Below, piece by piece: positions 1 through 5,143 of a stretch of 5,143 bases of DNA (positions are counted from its first letter, which is position 1; every line of letters begins with the position of its first letter). The notes beneath the pieces were generated by a model. It was not told the origin of the DNA, searched no databases, and saw nothing but the letters and a program-made list of their open reading frames with translations. The DNA is from an uncultured Verrucomicrobiales bacterium (GTDB lineage: Bacteria > Verrucomicrobiota > Verrucomicrobiia > Verrucomicrobiales > Akkermansiaceae): the NCBI GenBank assembly GCA_938001985.1, contig CALLBE010000103.1, positions 1 to 5,143 of the forward strand. Reading direction: 5' to 3'. The position numbers and the translations under genes were made by a program.

Positions 1-420
1 CCTCGTCTTAACTTATCGTTAAATACAAGTCCGTTTTATAATTCTAGAGAGAATGGTCGTAGTGGTGAAATTTTAGACCTCAGTTCTGCCAATGTCGGTG
101 TTGGTGCTAGTTACACACCAGATATTTGGGATGTTTCGACACGAAATAACTTTCGAGGGAATCTTGAGAACGCGTGGGATCGAGAGGTTAAGAGCTTGAG
201 GCGTGAGTATGAAACTATTGAGGAAAAAAGAGATAAGTTGCAACTATTGGAGTTGCAGAGGTCTGCGATTGACTCGGCTATTAAAAATTCGACTTATGTA
301 AACTATGCCTCATTAAAGAAGTCTCTAGATAAGAAATTAAATTTAAGTTTGGAAATGAATCGTCTTATGATCGAATTGGTTTTAAGTAATAAGAAGTTAT
401 ATGATGAGTTTTTACGCTAA
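1..420 (+). CDS. TolC-like outer-membrane efflux protein, C-terminal part (5' end outside window)
   Basis: The frame is open from the first base and ends in TAA at 418-420, so 139 C-terminal residues are visible and the start lies upstream. The fragment opens with PRLNLSLN and then VGVGASYTPDIWD at about residues 36-48. This resembles the beta-strand of an outer-membrane efflux protein followed by its 'plfd/iwd' turn. About 90 residues of highly charged helix with leucine heptads follow, ending SNKKLYDEFLR, as in the last coiled-coil helices of the TolC alpha-barrel. In that family a trimer forms the outer-membrane pore and periplasmic tunnel of a tripartite exporter. The next gene starts 20 nt before this stop, and the downstream adaptor, ATPase and permease support the assignment. 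The similarity is by pattern only. No single diagnostic motif is present, so another coiled-coil envelope protein is not fully excluded. Confidence 0.68.
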   Translation, partial: PRLNLSLNTSPFYNSRENGRSGEILDLSSANVGVGASYTPDIWDVSTRNNFRGNLENAWDREVKSLRREYETIEEKRDKLQLLELQRSAIDSAIKNSTYVNYASLKKSLDKKLNLSLEMNRLMIELVLSNKKLYDEFLR

Positions 421-1486
421 GCTTTCTTTGTTCTTCATGGGGGGGCTTTCTTTCCTGATGGGGAATCCAGTTCCTACCGAAGGGGAGCCTTTATTGCTTA
501 CGAAAGTGGCAGGTCAAATTATCCCTAAAGAAGTGACGGGAGTTGTTGCCTCTAAGCCTGGTATTATTTCAATTGATAAGAGCAAGAAGCAGTGCGTCTT
601 AGGCGAGGTTCTCGGCATTGTTAATCGAGAACAAATGCTGAAAGAAAAAGAAATTAATCTTTTAAAACTAGCTCAAAAAAAAGCCAAGAGCACGAGCTCT
701 TTTATCAATGAGGTAGAGAACGTTGAAAAGACAAAGTTGAAAACTGTTGAATTAAGGGAGGAGATTAATTTTTTAGAATCAGTTAAGGGGGCAAAAATAG
801 TGAGCATGAAAGAGCGCCTGTTGGTAGAAAAAGAGTTGACCTTGAAAAAGGAGTACCTCGCGAGCTATGAAAAATCAATTAGCCTCTATGAGTCAACTTT
901 TGATAGACAAGCGATCCGAAGGTTGCAAAAGCTTCAGGATGAAATTCAAGAAAGAGAGCTTTCTTCAAAAATGTCGGCCTATGAGCTAACGTCTGAAAGC
1001 AAGGGGGACGTTGAGTGGAATGTTTTGGATGGTAGTTATGTAAAACAAAAGGAGTTCGTGGCCAGCGTTACCGATAAGAGCGAGATTTATATCAGAGTGC
1101 CTGGCGAGTATATTGAGGTGATGTCCAGAATCAATAAGCCGTTAATCTTGGTTGAATCAAACTCAAGGAGGCTGATTCAGGCGGGTTTCTTTAAATTTGA
1201 AAGTGAGAAGTCCGAAACAGGTAGAAATACAATCTCTTTCCTTTTTAAGGTGATACCAGACGCTAGGGTGATGGCTGGGCGTCTTTTGGATTCTCAGATG
1301 ACCTTTTCTTTGTTGCTTGAGACTAAGGATGAGGGAGACTTTTTCATTAAGAAAGTAGATATTATCAATGCGTTGAAGGAGGATGGAAGTATTCTTAAAA
1401 GCTGGAGAGATGCGCTTAAGAAATATTACCCCGCTTATCGGTTAAAAGACGTGGGTGTTCATCAACTTTTAGTCACCAAGTCCTAA
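401..1486 (+). CDS. Periplasmic adaptor (membrane-fusion / HlyD-MacA-like) protein of a tripartite exporter
   Basis: This 361-residue protein likely bridges the inner-membrane permease and the TolC-like channel. Residues 1-21 form a signal sequence: K7, then a hydrophobic core LSLFFMGGLSFLM. No lipobox cysteine follows; the only cysteine is C65. Residues about 43-76 look like the first lipoyl half (KKQCVLGEVLGIV). Residues about 76-192 are a long charged coiled-coil hairpin. The second lipoyl half follows at 202-223 (GDVEWNVLDGSYVKQKEFV). A beta-barrel-like region begins at SEIYIRVPGEYIEVM (228-241), and the C-terminal 50 residues are unassigned. The split lipoyl domain flanking a coiled coil is the family hallmark. 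The ATG at 401 (a second ATG follows at 404) gives a complete signal peptide and overlaps the channel gene by 20 nt. Only a weak AAGAAG (391-396) precedes it, so translational coupling is likely. It is somewhat short for a MacA-type adaptor. Confidence 0.75.
   Translation: MMSFYAKLSLFFMGGLSFLMGNPVPTEGEPLLLTKVAGQIIPKEVTGVVASKPGIISIDKSKKQCVLGEVLGIVNREQMLKEKEINLLKLAQKKAKSTSSFINEVENVEKTKLKTVELREEINFLESVKGAKIVSMKERLLVEKELTLKKEYLASYEKSISLYESTFDRQAIRRLQKLQDEIQERELSSKMSAYELTSESKGDVEWNVLDGSYVKQKEFVASVTDKSEIYIRVPGEYIEVMSRINKPLILVESNSRRLIQAGFFKFESEKSETGRNTISFLFKVIPDARVMAGRLLDSQMTFSLLLETKDEGDFFIKKVDIINALKEDGSILKSWRDALKKYYPAYRLKDVGVHQLLVTKS
439..445 (+). repeat. Seven-G homopolymer tract in the adaptor signal peptide
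   Basis: An uninterrupted run of seven G lies in codons 13-15 of the adaptor gene (Met-Gly-Gly). G runs of this length are unusual in the otherwise A/T-leaning coding sequence here. A one-base slip would frameshift the adaptor immediately after its start. It is seen directly; any role in slippage is inference. Confidence 0.6.
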
Positions 1487-2154
1487 TGAAGTTAGAATGT
1501 AAATCGCTTAACTTCAGGTATGAGAAAAATACGCCTCTGGTGTTGGACTCGTTTTCCGCGACTTACGATTCTGGGGTGCATTTACTTAAGGGGTATTCAG
1601 GTTGTGGCAAGTCAACCTTACTTAAGCTTTTAGCTGGGTACTTACCGCCAAGTTCTGGTGAAGTCACCTTTGAGGGTGAGTGCGCGGTAGCTTCACAAGC
1701 GTACAGGGCGTCCTTGATGAGTTTCTTGTTTCAGCAGTTGAATTTACTCCCATTAGCGAGCCTAAAGGATAATTTGCTTTTATCGTCTTCTTTAAATAGG
1801 GCCTCAACTCAAGATGTTGAATACTGGTTGGATAAAATAGGATTGGCCGGACAACTGAATAAAAGACCGAGCGAACTCTCTGGTGGACAGCAACAGCGTG
1901 TAGCCATTGCCCGTGCGTTGATAAAAAAACCTAGAGTCTTGCTATTGGATGAGCCGACGTCAGGGTTGGATGATTTAAATACTGAAGCTATTAAACAATT
2001 AATTCGTGAATACCGTGAAGAAGACAAAGAAAGCATCTGTATCATTTCCACACATGATAGTCGACTATCTGACCTTGCGGATTCGATTTACGATTTTAAT
2101 CGTTATCTACCTATCGAAGAGCGTTTGGAGCAGATGGTTAAGCGAACCTCTTAG
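1486..2154 (+). CDS. ABC transporter ATPase, LolD/MacB-type
   Basis: This 222-residue nucleotide-binding subunit should sit on the cytoplasmic face of the permease and power export. All ABC motifs are visible and intact. They are an A-loop tyrosine Y12, Walker A GYSGCGKST (36-44), Q-loop FQQLNLLP (Q83), signature LSGGQ (131-135), Walker B VLLLDEP (151-157), D-loop SGLDD (159-163) and the switch histidine in STHD (H190). The FQQLNLLP segment after the Q-loop and the compact size match the LolD/FtsE/MacB-NBD group. In MacB this domain is fused to the permease; here it is a separate gene. The ATG shares one base with the preceding stop (TAATG at 1484-1488), and no Shine-Dalgarno is seen, so termination-reinitiation from the adaptor is likely. 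About 20 charged residues follow the usual end of the fold (after IYDFNR), and the permease frame is open beneath them. Confidence 0.93.
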   Translation: MKLECKSLNFRYEKNTPLVLDSFSATYDSGVHLLKGYSGCGKSTLLKLLAGYLPPSSGEVTFEGECAVASQAYRASLMSFLFQQLNLLPLASLKDNLLLSSSLNRASTQDVEYWLDKIGLAGQLNKRPSELSGGQQQRVAIARALIKKPRVLLLDEPTSGLDDLNTEAIKQLIREYREEDKESICIISTHDSRLSDLADSIYDFNRYLPIEERLEQMVKRTS

Positions 2155-3232
2155 CCCCTTGGCGAGGGTTTCGGTGACCTTGTTGCTGGCTCTTTTGGGG
2201 ATTTTAATTCAAGGGATTCTATCTTCTTTGGAATTAAAAATTCAAGAGAAAATAGAGAATGCCGGCGTTCGAACTATTCTGATTTCGAATCATGTTAAGC
2301 CTTTTGAGGTGCCTAGTACTGAGGCGGAGAAGTATCTGATTAAAGACCTTTTGAAAGATAAGGGAAAGGTCATTGAATTCAAGCGACTCGGGGTTTCCGC
2401 TACGTGGAGAGAGAATAAGCGAATTCCTATTTATGCTTATGATAGGGATGAGATTGCTTTTTTTGATCTAGAGTTACCGTTCAGTGAAACTGGGGCTTAT
2501 TATTTTACCAAAAACCACGATTACGATGAACCCATCACATTGGCGATTATAGATAGAGAAAGGCGTGCGGTCTCTGTTGACGGTATGAAATGTGAGATTC
2601 CTAGTGGGCTGCGCAGTTTTGTGAATGCCGACAACTTTTTGCTGTTGCCTAAACAGTACTCAACCCGCTTTGAAGCAACAGGGTATTATAGCTTTCAGGC
2701 AGTGGAGGTTGATAGGTTAGAAGATTTAGGAGAGGTTATTGGTAAGCTAGAAACGTTGTTTAAATTTGATAGGCGCAATGTTCAGATGGTGGACCAGCGT
2801 CAGTTATTTGATGAGTTGGAAAAGCTTTATAGCATTCAATCTCAGTGGCGAATAGGGGTGGCTCTCTTGATCAGCGCCGTGTTGACTTTGCTAATCGGTT
2901 CAACGGCTTTATTAGAGTTTAGGCAAAACCAGTACGTCATTGCCTTGCTCAAGAGCTTTGGTGTCTCGAGTTATATCATAGCCATATCCTTTATTGTTGA
3001 GAACTTGGTGTTGGTTTCCTTGGGGCTGTTTTTAGCGGCGGCGATCATGGTAAGTGCCAGTCAGGATGCGATGAGGGCTTTGAGTAATACGTTTGGAACG
3101 AGCACTCTCGAGTGGACCTTTTCTTTTGAGGATTTGAACGTATTGATGATGGCCAGTTACATCGGAGTGGCGTTGGCATTATTGCCGGTCTTCAATTCGT
3201 TGAAGAAACCTGTAGGAAGGGTGCTTCAGTAG
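2054..3232 (+). CDS. ABC transporter permease, FtsX/MacB-like (start uncertain)
   Basis: Membrane subunit of the exporter, 392 residues if started at ATG 2054. The layout is the four-helix MacB/LolC type. TM1 lies at about residues 36-58 (VSVTLLLALLGILIQGIL). A roughly 200-residue periplasmic domain follows, then TM2 at 265-290 and TM3 at 307-334. TM4 lies at about 361-382 before a short tail, SLKKPVGRVLQ. The stretch FRQNQYVIALLKSFGVSS between TM2 and TM3 matches the FtsX-domain coupling segment (typically E-I-x-L-L-x-A-x-G). The start is unclear. In-frame choices are GTG 2006, ATG 2054 and TTG 2075, all well inside the ATPase gene, and TTG 2159, which cuts close to TM1 and would give 357 residues. 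None has a good ribosome-binding site. WLSEPLSPLAR just before TM1 looks like real permease sequence, which favours an upstream start. The family call is firm; the N-terminus is not. Confidence 0.82.
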   Translation: MIVDYLTLRIRFTILIVIYLSKSVWSRWLSEPLSPLARVSVTLLLALLGILIQGILSSLELKIQEKIENAGVRTILISNHVKPFEVPSTEAEKYLIKDLLKDKGKVIEFKRLGVSATWRENKRIPIYAYDRDEIAFFDLELPFSETGAYYFTKNHDYDEPITLAIIDRERRAVSVDGMKCEIPSGLRSFVNADNFLLLPKQYSTRFEATGYYSFQAVEVDRLEDLGEVIGKLETLFKFDRRNVQMVDQRQLFDELEKLYSIQSQWRIGVALLISAVLTLLIGSTALLEFRQNQYVIALLKSFGVSSYIIAISFIVENLVLVSLGLFLAAAIMVSASQDAMRALSNTFGTSTLEWTFSFEDLNVLMMASYIGVALALLPVFNSLKKPVGRVLQ

Positions 3233-3258
3233 GCTTACTGAGAGTTCTTGAATTCTCA
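3225..3258 (+). other. Two overlapping small hairpins at the end of the exporter operon
   Basis: CAGTA (3227-3231) pairs with TACTG (3236-3240) around the permease stop codon, extended by one A-U and one G-U pair (3225-3242). TGAGAGTT (3239-3246) pairs with AATTCTCA (3251-3258) with a CTTG loop. The two share bases 3239-3242 and cannot both form fully. Neither is followed by a T-run, so this is not a convincing intrinsic terminator, though it marks the operon's 3' end. Confidence 0.3.
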
Positions 3259-3306
3259 AATACAATCAAAAGACGTTTACAAGGGCTAGGAAGTCAAAAA
3301 CCTCAC

Positions 3307-3333
3307 TTGCCATTTCATTGGATTTATTACATA
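3307..3333 (+). promoter_or_regulatory. Weak promoter-like pair upstream of nadA
   Basis: TTGCCA (3307-3312) and TACATA (3328-3333) are separated by 15 bp and end 22 bp before the nadA ATG. This is a poor sigma-70-like match with short spacing. The rest of the 123-nt gap shows no operator palindrome or riboswitch fold that I can recognise. No Shine-Dalgarno precedes the ATG at 3356. nadA needs a promoter if the exporter transcript stops before it; this is the best candidate seen. Confidence 0.2.
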
Positions 3334-3355
3334 CAGGCTTCAGAAAATTATTCTT

Positions 3356-4300
3356 ATGTCAGAGGCAACACCTAGCACCAACTTGATTGATGAAATTAGT
3401 AAGCTCAAGGCTGAGCGCAATGCGGTCTTTTTGGTGCATAATTACCAGAGCAAAGAAATTCAAGATCTAGGTGATTATGTGGGAGATTCCTTAGGGTTGG
3501 CTTACCAAGCTCAAAGCACGGATGCTGATGTGATTGTCTTTTTAGGCGTTCATTTCATGGCTGAGACCGCTAAGATCTTAAATCCTAACAAGGTGGTGAT
3601 TTTACCAGACGCGGATGCTGGTTGTTCTCTGGAGCAAGCTTGTCCAGCGCCAGATCTCGAGGCTTTTTTGAAAGAAAATGAAGCCAAGAACTATTATGTG
3701 ATTGCTTACATTAATTGCTCGGCAGGTGTTAAGACCTTGGCTGACGTTATCGTGACTTCGGGTAATGCGATTAAGATTGTTAATAAGGCGCCAAAAGACC
3801 GTCCGATTCTCTTCGTTCCTGATCAGAATTTAGGAGCATGGGTGATTGAGCAGACAGGTCGCGAAATGGATCTTTGGGCTGGATCTTGTTATGTGCATGT
3901 CGAGTTTACCAAAGATTCTATTCAGAAGATAAAAAATGAATATCCTGAGGCTTTAGTCGTAGCTCACCCTGAATGCACGCAAGCTGTTCGACTCTTAGCT
4001 GACGAGGTTTGTTCGACTGAGAAGATGATTGATTTCTGTAAAAACGCCGCCAGTGATGACGTCATTGTCGTTACCGAAAGCGGAATGTTGAACCGTCTTC
4101 GCAAGGAAGTGCCTGGTAAGAATCTTATTCCAGGACCTACGGACAAGTGTAGTTGTGCAGATTGCCGCTACATGAAAATGAACACGTTGGAAAAACTCTA
4201 CTTGTGTCTTAAAAATCTTTCACCTCGTGTCGAGATGTCTCCAGAAACGATAGAGAAGGCAAAAGCTCCGATGTTGAGAATGTTGGAGCAGTCTAAGTAG
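3356..4300 (+). CDS. nadA: Quinolinate synthase NadA
   Basis: NadA condenses iminoaspartate with dihydroxyacetone phosphate to quinolinate, the first pyridine intermediate of de novo NAD synthesis, using an oxygen-sensitive [4Fe-4S] cluster in the cytoplasm. The 314-residue length is normal. Visible family landmarks are HNYQ (H28), GDSLGL (S45), DAGC (C90), YIN (Y118, N120), WAGSCYVH (C178), HPE (H204, E206) and CSCADCRYMKMN (C270). The spacings C90 to C178 (88) and C178 to C270 (92) fit the three cluster cysteines of characterised enzymes. C207 in HPEC and C121 in YINCSA are therefore extra cysteines and not ligands. Near the third ligand the arrangement is C-x-C-x2-C, one residue tighter than the C-x2-C-x2-C of E. 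coli. The ATG at 3356 is 9 residues upstream of the conserved region and has no evident ribosome-binding site. No nadB or nadC lies alongside; its iminoaspartate source is elsewhere. Confidence 0.97.
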   Translation: MSEATPSTNLIDEISKLKAERNAVFLVHNYQSKEIQDLGDYVGDSLGLAYQAQSTDADVIVFLGVHFMAETAKILNPNKVVILPDADAGCSLEQACPAPDLEAFLKENEAKNYYVIAYINCSAGVKTLADVIVTSGNAIKIVNKAPKDRPILFVPDQNLGAWVIEQTGREMDLWAGSCYVHVEFTKDSIQKIKNEYPEALVVAHPECTQAVRLLADEVCSTEKMIDFCKNAASDDVIVVTESGMLNRLRKEVPGKNLIPGPTDKCSCADCRYMKMNTLEKLYLCLKNLSPRVEMSPETIEKAKAPMLRMLEQSK

Positions 4301-4316
4301 AGATTGCTTGTTGTCG

Positions 4317-4394
4317 CCTTATTTTACCTCCTTCTAGGCAATTTTCCTTAGAGGGAAGAATGCCTAGGAGAAGTCGAAAGGCTTAGAAATAAGG
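4317..4394 (+). other. Large structured element in the nadA 3' UTR
   Basis: A 46-nt hairpin spans 4328-4373, with left arm 4328-4348, loop TAGA and right arm 4353-4373. Its core is the perfect CTAGGCA/TGCCTAG, and it has only two mismatches (4330/4371, 4341/4360). Three T-G pairs (4333/4368, 4343/4358, 4348/4353) are wobbles in the + transcript but would be A-C mismatches in the opposite RNA, so it is built for the nadA sense. CCTTATTT (4317-4324) also pairs perfectly with AAATAAGG (4387-4394), clamping the base. No T-tract follows, so it may stabilise or stop the transcript without being a textbook intrinsic terminator. Confidence 0.5.
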
Positions 4395-4407
4395 GGGCTT
4401 GAAATCT

Positions 4408-4437
4408 AAAAAACTTAGATTCCTCAGAGGAATGAGT
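4408..4437 (-). terminator. Rho-independent-type terminator of the metal-binding-protein gene
   Basis: Read on the minus strand, it begins one base after the TAA stop. ACT, then ATTCCT, a CTG triloop, AGGAAT and AGT form a two-part stem with a small internal loop (C against CTA), followed at once by a run of T (4412-4408). The stem is AT-rich and short, so efficiency may be modest. An alternative pairing of 4403-4409 with 4415-4421 would bury the T-run in its loop. Confidence 0.5.
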
Positions 4438-4438
4438 C

Positions 4439-5143
4439 TTAGCCTTGCTTCAATGCGTCAAGGAGACTTTTGACATTGTCACGCATCATTTTTTCGTAAT
4501 CGGCATAATGTCCGTCAGCCACGAGAGGAGCGCCCACTTTGCAACCGGTTTCTTTTGCGATTTGGTAGATCATTTTCTTATTGCCGTGCACCTCTGGGAA
4601 AATAGCCGGAAGTCTCTCTTCCTTAATTTGACGGATGGTGTCAGCTAGGTCTTTGGCTGATATTTCTGCTTTTCCGCTCAGTCCTTTGACGTAACTGGCT
4701 TTGAATCCGTAAGCCTGGCAGAAGTAACCAAAGGCGGCGTGTGCGCTGACAATTCTACGGTTTTTTTCAGGGATGGTGGCGACTTGAGTTTTAATCCATT
4801 CGTGTAAGTTTTTGTATTTAGTTCGAACTTCAGCCGCTCTTTTTTTGTACAAGTCAGCATAGCGAGGATCATGCACGGCTAGGACTTTGCCCAATGTTTT
4901 TGCAGCTCGAGCCATGTATTTAGCATTGTGCCACCAGTGAGGGTCGGCTTGTCCTGCCGCGTGGTTTGGGCAGCAGGCGTAGAGCGAGTTCTTTGCATCA
5001 ATCTTCTGTGAGGGAACTGTGTTTCCAAGTTCGACCAAGTATTGTTCGCCTTTGAGAGCGTCCATGAGATCGCTGAGGTAGATTTCGATATTTTTTCCAG
5101 AAGCAATGATGAGTCTGCATTGCTCCAGTTCGCGGATGTCTTT
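4439..5143 (-). CDS. ZnuA/TroA-type metal (zinc or manganese) ABC transporter substrate-binding protein, partial
   Basis: The frame runs off the right edge, leaving 234 C-terminal residues and the TAA at 4441-4439. The N-terminus, signal peptide and first metal histidine lie outside. The protein should bind Zn2+ or Mn2+ in the periplasm and deliver it to an importer. In order along the fragment are LIIASGKNIEIYL (the usual 'Ad-vv-nG--le-wl' block), DPHWW with the second-site histidine (residue 69), and the long bridging helix rich in Lys and Ala. Then come SAHAAFGYFCQAYG with the third histidine (135), LPAIFPE (E184) and ADGHYADYEKMMRDN with the aspartate at 210. The loop before DPH carries CCPNHAAG where many ZnuA proteins have a His-rich stretch. 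Zinc against manganese cannot be decided from this. It converges on nadA; any partner permease and ATPase must lie beyond the edge. Open frames on both strands inside it are shadows. Confidence 0.9.
   Translation of the reverse strand, partial: KDIRELEQCRLIIASGKNIEIYLSDLMDALKGEQYLVELGNTVPSQKIDAKNSLYACCPNHAAGQADPHWWHNAKYMARAAKTLGKVLAVHDPRYADLYKKRAAEVRTKYKNLHEWIKTQVATIPEKNRRIVSAHAAFGYFCQAYGFKASYVKGLSGKAEISAKDLADTIRQIKEERLPAIFPEVHGNKKMIYQIAKETGCKVGAPLVADGHYADYEKMMRDNVKSLLDALKQG

Noticed and set aside
1809..2051. Minus-strand open frame of 80 codons within the ATPase gene
   Set aside because: It lies opposite the signature and Walker B region of a clear ABC ATPase and has a low-complexity serine/cysteine-rich product; it is a shadow.
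3286..3300. Resemblance of CTAGGAAGTCAAAAA to CTAGGAGAAGTCGAAA at 4364-4379, as a possible shared intergenic repeat
   Set aside because: The match is short and gapped, and the upstream copy lacks the long hairpin of the downstream one; chance is likely.
3233..3355. Possible NAD-sensing riboswitch ahead of nadA
   Set aside because: Only small hairpins are present, and I could not find the conserved tandem stem-loop pattern of a nadA-type riboswitch.
3904..3984. C207 in HPEC as an iron-sulfur ligand of NadA
   Set aside because: E. coli NadA has HPES at this place, and the ligand spacing fits C178 (WAGSCYVH) instead.
3964..4146. Minus-strand open frame of 60 codons within nadA
   Set aside because: It is antisense to conserved NadA sequence and has no recognisable product.
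4445..4648. Plus-strand open frame of 67 codons opposite the metal-binding protein
   Set aside because: The opposing frame encodes conserved ZnuA-like motifs; the plus-strand reading matches nothing.
4678..5106. Two further minus-strand open frames (64 and 75 codons) overlapping the metal-binding protein
   Set aside because: They run in another frame over the conserved HAAFGYF and DPHWW blocks and look like shadows, not a frameshifted part of the gene.

Overview
The window looks like chromosomal DNA from a Gram-negative (diderm) bacterium of moderate GC. It holds an outer-membrane channel fragment, a secreted adaptor and a periplasmic-binding-protein gene. The style of the proteins, especially the DPHWW motif of the metal-binding protein, would suit a Verrucomicrobiota-like lineage, but that is a guess from pattern memory and not a database result. 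No RNA gene, insertion sequence, CRISPR array or phage gene was seen.

Positions 1-3232 carry four tightly packed genes on the + strand. They are the C-terminal part of a TolC-like outer-membrane efflux protein (1-420, start outside the window), a secreted coiled-coil periplasmic adaptor (401-1486), an ABC ATPase of the LolD/MacB type (1486-2154) and an FtsX/MacB-type permease (about 2054-3232). Every junction overlaps: 20 nt, 1 nt (TAATG), then a deep overlap of up to about 100 nt. Together they look like a complete MacAB-TolC-like tripartite exporter in which MacB is split into separate ATPase and permease genes. ATP hydrolysis in the cytoplasm would drive conformational change in the permease, passed through the adaptor to the channel. 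The cargo cannot be read from the sequence.

Positions 3233-3355 are a 123-nt gap with two small, mutually exclusive hairpins and a weak promoter-like pair. Then comes nadA (3356-4300, +), quinolinate synthase of NAD de novo synthesis, with its [4Fe-4S] ligands and substrate-site residues in place. It appears unrelated to the exporter.

Positions 4301-4438 separate nadA from a convergent gene and are rich in structure. A 46-nt imperfect hairpin with an outer 8-bp clamp lies on the nadA side. Its U-G wobbles make it specific to the nadA-sense RNA. A hairpin plus T-tract terminator lies on the other side, ending the minus-strand gene.

Positions 4439-5143 (-) are the C-terminal 234 residues of a ZnuA/TroA-type zinc or manganese ABC-transporter substrate-binding protein; its N-terminus lies beyond the right edge. 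The strongest points for a second look are the permease start inside the ATPase gene, the 3'-UTR structure of nadA, the split and compact exporter, and the CCPNH segment in the metal-binding protein.
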